Of a stretch of 64,000 nt of DNA, positions 1 through 13,100 are shown piece by piece. This stretch comes from Atopsyche davidsoni (lineage: Eukaryota > Arthropoda > Insecta > Trichoptera > Hydrobiosidae). The DNA is taken from positions 7,582,501 through 7,646,500 of the forward strand of contig JAILWY010000005.1 in assembly GCA_022113835.1 (NCBI GenBank), read 5' to 3'. The notes under the pieces are model-generated. The model was given only the letters and a program-made list of their open reading frames with translations, made no database searches and was not told the DNA's origin. Positions within the stretch are counted from its first letter, which is position 1. The number at the start of each line of letters is the position of its first letter. The position numbers and the translations under genes are program-made.

Positions 1-3000
1 GCGCTAACTACTCGACAATACTGTTTGATTGATTACTCTGCGTGGATCCGCATGCACGATGTTAATGTTCATGGAAAAATAATTAGAAAAAAAATATTTG
101 GTTTTTTAACTGTTTTTACCACATTTCCTTAAAATAAATTCTCAAAACAAAGATATGCCTCAACGGTTAATATGCAAGCAGTATATACTACATAAATCTC
201 GCTGCACTCAGCGTATTGGTACTTACTCAATGAAAGACGTCAATGGTAGAGTTCGACTCTTCGTATTTCGAGCTAACGCCCTGCTGCTCGCACCACTAGC
301 TTCCGATGTTACTATCTACATATATCAACTGTATAATATTATTTTAACAGATAGCACCTCTAGCAATTTTAAAGGTAGGTTTTTTGATGAAGCGCTTTTA
401 AACAGATAATCTTTTATTTGTCGAAAATAAAAAACCTTGAAGATGTGTAAACCTCAAGAACATGAAACGAAACATCTACATACATCGTTCAAATTCATCA
501 AAATTTAATTACGTTACGGAATTTAATTAATTTTCAATTTATTTCACACAAAAGCGCTGCTTAAAATATTTCACTAAATATTAATTACTATAGCTACAAC
601 ACTGTCGCTTCAATTTTTGAATTCGATTTGCATGATTTTAAAGCTTTACTTTGATTAAAAAATGGTAGCTAGAATATTGATACTATTAGGCAAATTCTTT
701 TTAAACAGAAACTCCAGGTGTCAAAGCAATCAATGAGGCTGTAGAGGTGCCGAAGAACAAAGCAGTCTCGGCCCATCTCTTCGGGATTATGTAATGAAGT
801 AACTAAGTATTCTCATCTGCCTCGGTGCCCGCACTTTTCTCTTTTCGGTGAAGATCGATAAGCCCCGAATCAGCTTCCTCGAAGCGGTTTCCTTTTTACC
901 TTCGCGAGTGCTCGGCAGTGCCCCGTTTGCATAATTCGTAATTATTTACTGATTGCGTTACCGGAACGGGCCGTGTTTAACTTACGACCTTGTATTTATA
1001 TTATTCTGTTTGAGTATTTTGATTGGAATTGTGATTCTAAAATCTTTGATGTTCGAGCGCAACAGTTTATCAACAAAACTTCTCTCAGAGAACTGTAAGT
1101 TCTGTGTTCATTTTAAAGAACAGATTATCCGCGGGCGGGATTTGTTTGCGGGTGAAAGATAAAGCGCGACACATGGCTCGGCGGATATCCGCTGCTCGGC
1201 ATGTTTGCTACATTTGTATGTATTTATTCAATTCTGAGTTATTGGACCACAATACGGAGTGAACGCCGAATGCCCTTTGTTTTTCAAATACCATCGCCCG
1301 CTCAATAGCGCCAGCTGATGGGACGATCTACTTAGTTTTCGAAATTGAATTGTTCATTAAAAGAAATTTATTCCCTAATCTACAGAAGAAACACCCGATC
1401 CTCTCGTGGGGATAAAAGGGAATACAGCTCTGCCTTTGTAGTATAATGTAACAAATCCGCTCGTGCGGAAATCGAAGAATATTTTTGTTTTCATTCAATA
1501 TTCAATGCGAATATTTCAATATTTGCCGATGTTTTATTTAATCATTCCCCGCTGTCCGCAGCGCGTCGTCTCCCTCCGACTCTTCGCCAATCAGCGGCTG
1601 AATCAAAAAAACATCAAATCCGATTTCAGCATAAAAAGACAAGACCTCCGTGACGCGCCACAATAAAATCACAAACTTGATTGTCGATCGGTTCTTTGAG
1701 ATTTTCTACTCATTTTTTTTTTTGGCATATTTTTCGCTGTCTCGTTCGAAGACTTTGTGATTTATGGCCACATTCACCGTTCCGAGGCGACTTATACAGA
1801 TCCCTGGACAAATAATCGACGTACGTGACGGGAAAGGCGGCGGCAACGCTCGCGGAACCGCCTCGCCGCACACCAATCGAATAAAACATCGTCATCTCAA
1901 TACCCCGCTAGAACAATGATTGATAATTAAAATTTGTATTTGTCGATTTTATTTAAGAATATGCCAGACACACTACTTACTGTACGCGTGACAATTGTCA
2001 ATCGACAAATGTTTAATATTCACGTATTACCACTTAAAGCTTATTCAACGATCGATATTTTACAAAAATAACAACAAGGTACTTTTTTTTCGCGTAAAAT
2101 GAAAAGTCACATGAAGCTATCACTCAGAAGTTTTTTTCTCTCAACCCTTCGGACCACACTCTATCATTGTCGAAAAATTCGAATAGGCTTTTCCTTTTGT
2201 AATTCGATAACTAACTGAAAACAAATACGTAACTATCGGAGTTTCCAGCGAGAGACTGGAGAGAGGCGGGCCTCGCATCAACTTCTCTGACAGAGCGGCA
2301 TTAAGAACCTGAATGATGAGCCGCGGGCTTCCGACGTTAGGCACCGAGAAGAACGCCCGATCCCCGCAACATTCGATTATATTCTGATCACATTATAATC
2401 CATAGTTTATTAATCGCATGCTTGCCAACAGCGGGCCGCGGGTATTGCCGAAACTACATTATGCCGAAAGCGGATGCGGCGGGGGTTATCGAATCTCCAT
2501 ATAAATTTTCGGCATTGTCCCAAACGGCCCAAATGTGAAAGCATATTGCACCTCCGCGCCGCTCTATCAAATCGATCGGAATAGTAACTCTTTTTGGACA
2601 AGCTATGCGTCCGTCCCTCCCTTTATAGTCCCGAGGGACAAAGATATTTGTCTCTAGTGGACCATCCTATTAAGACGCCAGATATATATTATGATTTGTT
2701 AGGATCTCGTTGATTCTCGTTCAGATCTATAGTAAAACAAACCTACTGTATATATTAGATACCGAGTTACGTATGAATTAGTTTATTTATTTTTAACGCT
2801 ATTTGTAACAATTATTTTTTTAGCTAATATTATTTACATTTTTTTTTAGTATTCATATCAGTTTTCATGCAAACTCTGATAGGTTTCGGAGTAAAGACCC
2901 CTCGCCGCCCGATCCCGGGGGATAGGAAAGGCACTGCGGTTTTCGGGACTCTAGTCATTTAGGAGGAGTCGACAACCCCATACGTGACCTCAAATATCTC

Positions 3001-4510
3001 ATAACGTCATATCAACCCCTAAACTGAACCTTTCAAGGGAAATATAAACCAGGCTGTAGACACGCTACCTTACTAGAAAGCCTCCTCGGAAAAATAATTA
3101 TATCCCCTCATAAAGTGAACGTCGATACACTGTTTACGTTTATCCACAATTTTCGCCTCGTTAATATAAAAACAAACCTCGCTGCCAAGTAAAATTCTAT
3201 ATGGCCGGATATCATTTCCTTTAATAATTACGGCAATAAATCTTATGGCAAGACCAAAATACATCCAATATCTACAAGCAAACTTACCCACACCATCCTA
3301 TTAGGGAAATAAATGAAATGCCAATGCTCGCCTTATATCAAATCATGTTTGGGGAGTTTGGTATTTACTCGGGAAGTAGAATTTCGAGTTTTTCCCGGAT
3401 ATTTTGATTTAAAAAATAACCGTACAAATTCTTTCGCGGGATATTAGTTAGTACGCTGAACTTTTTATAAGCCGCTGCGAATTCGCTACGTCATGTTTAG
3501 ACCTATGCCGCAAATAATATTGTAATTCAAAGTTTTAGCCGCATTCTAATCTAAAGAAAGCGTAAAAGTTTATATCCATTTCTCTTTGGCAATCTTTTTC
3601 CTCGTCGTGTTAATTTATCATAGAAAAAAAATTGTTTTTTGATATGTAAATAATATTGCAACAAAATAAACTATTTCGAGCTATTTATATTAAATATAAT
3701 TGGAATATTTCTAATAGTCGGTAAATTGTCGGCTAACCACTGGTGATATATTATTTTTTGTTTCATGTTAAGATCCATTACTGTCATTTTATTAACTTCA
3801 CGGTGTTACTTTATTGTTAAAAAAACCCCCCGAAAGAGTCGAGTCCCCGCGCCTTTCTCGCCTCCCCGGGGTGATCCGCCCTCGAGGGGAAGGTAATGAC
3901 ACTTGCGAAATGCCCCGCTAAGTTGGGGTTGCCACGGAATATCGGATGAGCCGGACGCCCGAGCATTGGAGTGTTTACTTTACCTAGTCTCCTCGAGCGC
4001 AAGGACGCTAGCGGCCCTGCCTACGCGACGTGTGGTTTCATTTTAGCGCTTCGAAATTTTTTTCACACTTTGTGACGATGAAATTATATTGGGTCGTTTT
4101 GAGCACAGTTGATTTTCTAAATATTAAGAAAATATATTAAAAACTTATCATGTATCTTTCCATTAGATCGAATCGTACCCTCGAAATTCCAATGAAATAC
4201 TTAATATATAATAAGATCCAGAGAGAAGATTCGTAGAGATATGTGGACTGCCTTTATCGGGTGATGCCACAGGCTTGCGGAAACGCCGTGTATAATTTAA
4301 TGTTATTAGTCATGGGTAGTAAATTTATCCTCAGCCGGTCTATTTACATGTTAACAGCCCCGCCCCTAATGCAATAACGTTGACATGACACGCCGGTAGC
4401 TCCGCAGCGGGTCGCAACCATCCCTCGTCTGACGGAGTCTCCGCATATAAAGTCGGCAATGGCCGAACAAAGCCGCGGCGGGCCGCCCGAAATCAGGGAC
4501 CCGCGGGGGG

Positions 4511-4670
4511 ACCCAGCCGGGACCCACCGGGACCCGCCGAGACCCGCCGAGACCCGCCGAGACCCGCCGAGACCCGCCGAGACCCGCCGAGACCCGCCGA
4601 GACCCGCCGAGACCCGCCGAGACCCGCCGAGACCCGCCGAGACCCGCCGAGACCCGGTGAGACCCGCCGG
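4511..4670. repeat. GC-rich decamer minisatellite
   Basis: Twelve exact consecutive copies of the 10-base unit GACCCGCCGA run from 4531 to 4650, with degenerate units on both sides (4511-4530 and 4651-4670). Because 10 is not a multiple of 3, every frame stays open through the array. That creates artefact open frames on both strands with Arg/Pro- or Gly/Ser/Arg-rich repeats; none is a believable gene. Confidence 0.95.
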
Positions 4671-4879
4671 GCGGACGGGCCAATCATCGCAGATTCTGAT
4701 TTGCGAATTGGTTTTGAAACGACCTTGATAAGCTCAAATCGGATTCAAACAAATCGATCCATAAAATATCTGAATAGAACTTTGTGAATATGTCAATTTC
4801 GAGGTTTTTGCTGATTACCTACGTCAATTTGCCTTTCTGTTGTCAGAAAGCAGTATACATCCTTTTATCGTTGGTTTGC

Positions 4880-4901
4880 ATATATATATATATATATATA
4901 T
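4880..4901. repeat. AT dinucleotide microsatellite
   Basis: About eleven TA/AT dinucleotides in a row. A simple repeat with no coding context. Confidence 0.9.
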
Positions 4902-7900
4902 TCAATTCGTAATATTCCTAATATCTTCTAAATTATGTAATAGTTTACATCGCAAATAGTGGTTATTATTTAATGATCGGTCTGTCTTAAGCAGCCATTT
5001 TTATGACGTTAAATATTGAAACTTTAGAGTCTTAAGCAATTTAGGATTCGCAATCAGCACTTTCAAATGTAAACGAAGTTTATAAATTGCAAATAATACG
5101 ACTCCCAAGGCTCGGCTGAAGCCAAACCCTCGGCGGGGAAATGTGCTTTAACCAGAAAATATATTCGAATCCCAGTTGGAGCATTTTTTTCAGTCGTGGA
5201 TTTGCTTGTTTGAGCGCCGGGAGTCCTATTATTTGCGACTTGAAAGCAATTTAATTAGGAATTTAAATTAAAGCATACATACTATTATCCCAAATCAAAT
5301 TACATATTTTTTAACTCAATTACTTCAAAATATTTTAAAAAAATTCTTGGCTCGAATATTGTCTAGAATATTTTTTGTGATTCGTGTATAGAATTAGTTG
5401 GTGTGTAAATTTGTATTTCTGTACAAATAAAGGATACTCCTCAGGGGCGTGTAGTCATTATGAAGTTAGGAAACATTGAAGCACGGTACTATTGTATAGT
5501 GTGTATATTTATATATTTAGTGACAAATGTTTTGCACAAGCTTTGGTACAAAATGTTGTACTTTTTATAGAGTAGATCGCAAATTTCACTTATTTGTGAG
5601 TTCAGTTGAAGAAATATGTTTTTAACTATACACGGAGAAAACATGTTTTCGTATGTATGAAAGCATGATTTTCGCAATAATAAAAACAAACTCTCTAGTT
5701 ATTAATTTCGAAATTTTGTTCGCCCACAAATATTTGCTAGAATCAACACAGTGGAATATTTATCAAGTATCAATATTATATTGAGACATGAAATAGTTTT
5801 TTGTAAATGAAGTGCGCTCTCCGCAATCGAAGCCGACCACCGCTCAGCCCCTCGCTGTAAATACTCTCGCAATACAATGAAAACTAATTGATCGTGCGAG
5901 TACTCCGCGGGTATTCAGGTTTATTTCTTCGCTCATTCAATTTTCCCGAGTTTACCTTCTTAACTATTTGCCAACACTCCGACGCGTCTGAGCCGGCACT
6001 TAAGCGTGATTTCTGGTGTGACAATATTATAATTTAAATTATTAATATACATAATTTGTTTCCACACACAACCTCGCCCCTTTGTTTGGCAGAATTATAA
6101 TTCAGCTCGGCTCCAATTAGAATACTCCGCCGTGACCCGTAACGCCTCCGGTAATTTATTTAAAAGGAAAATGTTATTACTCTCACCCGCCGTGATTTGC
6201 GAAATTCTGCCGAAATCTGCAACCGACAACATCACACCATACTGAATCCGAAATTAATTACTGGCTATAAATAGTTCATTCAAAAATTGCAATCAACCAA
6301 ATTTAACCCACCATTGTCCAGTGATCAACCGATCACTAGATTTATTTATCAACAATACATTCGTAATTTGTGTTTTCATAGTTAAAGTGCGGTAAGAAAA
6401 TACAGTGGTTTTTAGTTGCAATTCTCGCACCCAATCAGATCATACATTTGACCATTTATCTTTATGAAGGAGCTAATAATACCTGTTTATGTTAATTAAG
6501 CTAAACACGGGAAGTAATGACTCGCATTCGGAGAAGTGCACTTAGCTTTCGATAAGACATATACACCATGAATCTCGTGAATGATCGCTCTATTACATGT
6601 GCTTTTTTTTAAATATTATATGTTATCAAACACCCGATACCTATTAACAAAAACACATAAATTCATTCCTAAACATAATATCAATATAACTCTGCTCTCT
6701 CTAGGATGTCATTTAATATAAAATTCACCGAAGAAACGGACGAAATTCAAGGCAAGAATCCAACATTTCAAAATTTAGCCCAGTAATCAAGTTTTAGAAA
6801 TAACAAAATTCTTGAATAGACTTTAACACACTCTGAGCTTGATTGACTTAGGTTCCAACTAGAAACAAAACTCTATGTATTAATATGATTTAATATTATC
6901 CAACTATGCTCGAAACACAGTTCAAGTCATTATCACTCGTGGGGAAAATGGATAAAAAAATTAACGTTGGAAAGAAATTCAAAAACTTATTAAAATTAAA
7001 AAAATGTTTTAAATGTATTTTTCTGAATATCGCTAGCTGTATGGCCTCAGCTTCTTTTGGGTTGCGTCTTATGACAGGATGCAGTCCATGAAGGATCTTT
7101 CGTGGAAGTATCAGATGAGGAGCTCCCACCCGGGCCGAGTGGCCGAGCAGCGTGCACGGTGCCGCGTCGCTGTAGCCCGCAAATTTGTCTCCTATAAGCC
7201 GACAATAGATCACGGCAGATACCGATCTCTTGTAGTAATTCGAGATATTCGGGGGCACGCCTCGCTCGGATCCGTCAAAGGGAGTCTTAGAGCCAGGGGG
7301 AGAGATTAGCCCTGCGGAGGCCGGCAACCCTCTCCAGCCGCGGGGATCAAAGGCACTCTTCCCAGTCGCGCCGAGGCAACGCGAGATTGTGATGATATAG
7401 CATACGCAGGAATCTCAAAGAAATTTAAAAATAATAATTATTATCACCAAATTTTTATCAAACTATTAATTAACACTTAAAGAACCTACAAAGTTCATTT
7501 TATTTCGATATTTGAGAGTGTCGAAATTATTAGTCATTGTACCTTAATAAACATAAATATTTCGAAATATTATTCTTCGCATGTTACATTATTTTTCTCT
7601 TAAATACTATTATCAATACAATGTAGTTTTTTTTAAGCAATACTAGTTTTCTGAAAGATTAATCAATAAAACTTTATATTAACAAATATTTTACGTCATA
7701 TCACAAGGTCATTATAAATATTATTCCAATAAGAGGCTAAATTAAAAATCAACCAGCGCAATGGCGCTATTTGCAACCCGTGTGACGTATACTTCTTAAA
7801 TAAAAAATATTCAAATAACCTCTCTTTGTTTAGATTAGTAAAATTGTGTAACCATGTCTAGATGGAAATTAGCGTCTGCTTTTTTCTCACTTATTTCTAG

Positions 7901-7931
7901 CTTTCTGACTCAAACGAATCCGCGTCTCCAC

Positions 7932-8471
7932 CTGTGCAGCCCCGCCCAGCTCGGGGAGGAGCCCCTGCCAGCGTCGGGCACACGCATGTCCCATGTCAGC
8001 GCGGCTATATTTTATATTCAAACAGATGGGATTGATTTTTCGAGAAATAGCGTACTTTTTTATATATAGTATTGGTATTTTTATGTTTCAAGCAATTTAA
8101 ATATATATAAATGACTTTAAATCGAACTATCAACCTATTTTTTCTCATGCACAGTGTCTGACATTGAATACGAGTATATCTTTACTCTTTAGCTTCAACC
8201 TTAATTGCCTCTTAACTGTTCATATGTAAATGACAAGGTCCAGATATTCCGCTTGTAGTTTCTATTCTTTCCATTATAGCAACTTACAGAGGAGTTGTGC
8301 AGGCCATAACCGAGGAATCTCTTATATTAATATAAAATATTGCAGCTCTGCAGCAACTCTGAAGTTTTAAATATCTAGGTGAACTGAGTATACAGTGGAC
8401 TTACCTTGCTGCCAATACTGTGGACTGCGGCTAGACTTAGATTTAGCTTCCAAAAACGAAGAGATCGTCAT
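7932..8471 (-). other. Possible two-exon start of an unknown minus-strand gene
   Basis: On the minus strand an ATG at 8471 opens a 22-codon frame (begins MTISSFLEAK) that ends at 8405 in a strong donor, CAAG|GTAAGT. The next GC-rich block, 8004-7932, lies between an AG acceptor and a CAG|GTGGAG donor. Its phase fits the first exon exactly, adding about 23 codons without a stop. No later exon was found and the peptide matches nothing I know. The acceptor has a weak pyrimidine tract, so a chance arrangement is quite possible. Confidence 0.2.
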
Positions 8472-10130
8472 AGCTGACGGTGTTGTCAATCGGATAGGTC
8501 CGGCCACGTTCCACTTATCTCGACACGCCACTCGGTTTCTTGAGTCAACAATCTGCTTACTGTTGATCCAATAAGCAGCAAAGAACCCGAAAATTTACCA
8601 GATCGTTCATTTCATACTTTAATCCTTTGCAATCAACTTTCCGAAATAAGTTTTTGAATATGAAGATAACAATATTTACAAACAAAAAAAATATCAATTT
8701 CTATGACATGACATAACATGACAATAACCTGGTTTATTTCACTCATTCTCCGCAATAGCTGAGTTCAAAGGAACACATAAAATGCTATCAAATAATTGTT
8801 AATAATTATTGCTGATATTAAAATTTTAATCATCATCATGTCGAGTGTTTACATGAAAAATATTAGTCAGCAATAGCAACACTTTAAAATCTATGATTTC
8901 GACTGACTGGGAGATTTTCGTGAAAAAAAATGTAAATATCCCCAAATCTAGAATCAATTACCCTAACAGCAATCCATTTTACCTACTTCATCCCTTAAAT
9001 CAGAGGTAGATTTGAAAGCCTGCTTATTTGCAAATGATTTATCGAGTGCTATTTTTAAATTGTTGCTCCGCGAGTTGAGAACCTCCCCGTTGCTGTACCT
9101 CCCCCTCCCCCCCGGGACCAGGGTCCAGAGTGCTTGGTTATTCTTTGTTACTAATCTAAAGTTGCGATAAGCGATCTCAATACAAATATTTGAATCGTCC
9201 TGTCGTTCATCGGCTCGGCGAAGTTTCTCCCGGCGAAGTTTGACGAAAACTCTCCGCGGAATGTTCCGCCGGCCGCGGCCCTCGGCCCGTCTGTGTTGGC
9301 TTTTGTGATTAGGCCGGGCGGCGAGGGTGGAAAACCTTGAAAAGCCAAATTTTCTTTTGACTGAAGTTTTTCTTTGCCTTCGCTCAGGTATTCCCTTACA
9401 TCTGCTGAGGCTTTCGCAGCCAATACTCGCTAGCTTTCGTGTCGTTGGCCGGTTTGTCAAAATATTGATTTTTTTTATATTCACAGTATTTCTTTTTTGA
9501 TAAATGTTATTTCAATAGGTATCTTCGAATTTGTAAGCGATGTTCTGTTCCGAATTTTGCTGAACGGTCTACCGTGTACCGCGTCTTCCGCCTGCGACAA
9601 CAGTGGAATACTTCCACCTGGCAGACAGATTCGTTTTATGTCTATCAATAATTTAAAACAAAAATTGCAAAAAATCAAAACCATTTGAAAATAACAATTT
9701 TTCACCCAATAAACGCTTCAAGAATGTACGTTTTCTTTTTTTTTCTCTAGATTACAACCAAAATTATACATTCTTGTGAACTGAAATTTATTCAAGCAAT
9801 CAATATGAAAAATGGAATTAATTTACAAGTAATTCAACTGCAAATCAATAAATTCTGATTATGGTAAACAATTGATGAGATGAATGGTAACGACGTCAGC
9901 ATTGGTTGGGTGCCATTTACTATAGTATTATCATGTATGTTTGATTTATTATATATCTAATAAAACAATATTATAATATATCTAAAGAAGAAGATATAAA
10001 AATAATAATAATATTAGGACAACGTAACGTTTTGTTTCCTATATTGCCTAATATATGAATGTTTCTTATTGTTTTAATCTTACCTTTGAACTTTTCTTGT
10101 GTTTTTATTCAATTTATTATCTCGCTCCAG

Positions 10131-13100
10131 GTTCGAGAGCGGCTGCGAGTGGCTCTGGAGAGAAACACCAGTTTAGAGGAAGAATTAGCGCTTACCAAAG
10201 AAGAAGTGAGTACATACACAAATCAAATCATAGATGCAATAATCACCAATATTCATTATAAATCTCCTGGAAACCTATTTTCTCAACATGCTGAATTAAA
10301 TTTTTTTAAAGAAATTCTTCTCTTTTTTATTCACTGACCCTTGTAAAATTATCAAATTATAGTTTCTCTATTAAATATATACGGTTTCTCCAGCTGCAAC
10401 AGTACAAGAGCGGGGGGTTGGTGGAAGGCGATCACCTGGGCCCCGGAGGACTGTCCCCGCGTCCCAAGGAAAATGGCCAACCTGGCTCCCTCTCCCCGGC
10501 TGACACCAACGGGGAGCACCACGCACCCACAAAGGTACCCCGCACACAATCAACCGACCGACCTAACCTGACTCTCACAACACTTAACGACAGCACATTG
10601 GCATTTGGAAACAGTACTACTATTCTTGCTCAAAAATTTACTTGTTTTACTAAACCAACCCAGCTTAACCAATATGACACCAGTAATCTTTATTGGCATT
10701 TATATATTCTTAAATGATTCTTATGAATATGCCAAAATCTAAAAACTGAACTTTGTATCAAGAACACTTCAGAATTGGCAAACATTGCATACAAAACTAA
10801 ATTAACCTACAGTAAACACAACTAGTGGTGTGTTTACTATATTCCAAGATTCAATTCAAAACATCAAATTGTTTAATAAAATCAATCTGACATATAAACC
10901 GACACAAGTTCATTACCTGAAACTGCGTTATCTACAAATGTATTTAATTTCAGTAAATTTAAAATTCTTTGTCAGTATTATTTCTACAGTACGTTTTTAT
11001 TCTGATTATTTTCCTTAACTCTGCATTATGATAATACCATCGAGAGTGGTATGTTTTTATATATTATATTGATCGCGGCTCATTTTTTTGATATTTCGGT
11101 GGAAATAATATGAATTTACAGTAGAGTTTCATCAATCTTTTATGAAAAGATTACATATTTCATATTAAAGAGGAATGCTTTCACCGTGGTTTTAAATAAA
11201 AAAAATATAAAGACTTACTAATAATTTGATTAGTAAACATATATCAATTATAATTTTATCACAATCTCCACGTTTAAAGACCTTATCCCTTCATATATTC
11301 TATTTGAAATAGTTTTTAACTATTTCAGTGGTGGTTCAATAAGAAATATATGCAAAATAGAATATTTTAATTTAGTAAAATAATAATAATTTGAAACTAA
11401 AGCATTTGTTCACTGTGATATCTGGAGACTATGATATTATAATTATAAATTCTTATTAATGTCATTTAACCTGAAACATGTTAGGTAAAACTTCTTGTTT
11501 TTTTTTTCTTTTTTATGAAAGCACAACTAAACTCGCCTTAAGCTCAGTTGCATGAACATCAATTAAAGTTATATATTCAAAGTAAAATTAGCCAATTGTG
11601 TAATTCAAACGAGACGTCATTTAAAAGAAAGTAATATTCGATATTAATAAACAATCTTTGATTTTAACTTTGAACTCGGATGATGTAACCGGGCATCGAT
11701 GAATTTTCAACTAAATTTAAAATATACTACTTATTTCATTTGACTACCCACACCAAATCAAACTTCATCTCAAAAACATCATCATGTTGACCTACATCCA
11801 TTATCCAATTAGGCGCTTTTACATTTGGTTGACACTGTAAATGACTGTACCATTCTAGTGTATTTCTTTTGAAAGAGGATCGCTCATGTATGTTTAGTGT
11901 AAAAAGCTTGCACCGTGTCTTAGAGAATGCATATAAAACATATTCAAGTCATTTATTATTTAAATGTTACAAATCATAACTTACGCTGGTCTTTTGGATA
12001 ATTTATTAGCCCACTGTTGATTGGATGCCTCGTGATCATTAGATTATGCATGTTGTTGTAGTAATAATAATAAAACTATGAAATTTTCTCATAATATACT
12101 CAGTAGGAAACCAGGAGATTCAACAAAAAAGATAACAGGTGTAAGATTTTAATTATTATTAATTTACTGTTATATTCATCAATTATAAACTGTCCTTTTT
12201 TCATTTAGCAATTCATGTTGAATAACTTTTTTAGTGTCATTTTACTTTCCATTTTACCTTTCGATCTATGCATTTGAGTAATTCATCTCAATATCGGATC
12301 ATAAATTTAAAATATGGATTAAACAATATGGGTAAATTTTTAAGTTATGATGAAATCTCTACTGTAAATTGTATTCATTTGTAGCATGATGTCTTTTATT
12401 ATGTCTATTACTTAAGACGGAAATCAGGAATTATTGTGAACATTCCCTTTATTTTTATAAAGCTACAATGTTACAAAGGTTCAAAAAATGTCTTTATGCA
12501 AAATCATTGAATTGATTGCAATTTCAGAATACTATTCACTTATCTAATGATATGCACTTTTTGCATATGTTCCAATCAACTTCAACAACATTAATAAAGC
12601 AAAAAATATCTGTTGTTCAGAAATATAGTGCTATAAATGATTTACATTAGACTATATCTTAGATAATGATGTTTTTGAAATTATTGGAAAGCCAGCAATT
12701 CTGTAACAACCTTATATTTCAAAATAAACTGATCTGAATATTTAACAGGATTTATTGATATTGAAATTCAATGATTCATATGATTCTGCATTTGGTGATT
12801 TGGAGCCTGCTTGAACTGCACAATATAAGGTTTTACTTGCACAGCTGCCTACTGTTAGTGGCCATGGTTTAAATAATTAAAACAACCAAATTTCAGCAGA
12901 TTTTGGGTGCACAAATCTAAGAACACAGCTCATGCCGAGTGTGTAGAGCTTTCATATGAATAGCCAAGAGTAAAAGAATCCTCACTTTTATTCCTATTAG
13001 TAGTAGCTTAGAATGTAATATGTAAATTATATAATATATATATTTGGACATTAGTAATGAAAACGGATGAAAACAATAACTTCCACTTTCATTAACCCAA

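Larger units (their letters stand above)
1..10130. other. Gene-poor upstream region or large 5' intron of Liprin-alpha
   Basis: No recognisable protein domain was found here on either strand. The first identifiable coding exon downstream starts in the middle of the Liprin-alpha coiled coil, so this stretch is most simply part of a long intron or 5' flank of that gene; roughly the first 190 residues of the family are missing from the window. The background is AT-rich, interrupted by GC-rich islands near 2880-2960, 3830-4010, 4450-4680, 7060-7380, 7900-8000 and 9060-9320. The open frames in these islands (for example 8963-9484 and 6896-7327 on the minus strand) look like no family I know. I could not tell whether the islands are exons, regulatory DNA or old repeats. 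Confidence 0.5.

Noticed and set aside
4366..4728. Open frames on both strands rich in Arg/Pro or Gly/Ser/Arg repeats
   Set aside because: They are by-products of the decamer minisatellite; no start context, splice support or known family.
6896..7327. 143-residue minus-strand open frame in a GC-rich island
   Set aside because: No family resemblance; the C-terminal half runs into AT-rich sequence and opposing frames are also open. Kept only as a GC-rich island.
8963..9484. 173-residue minus-strand open frame
   Set aside because: No recognisable domain, low-complexity basic composition and an overlapping second frame of similar length; more likely a chance frame in a GC-rich island.
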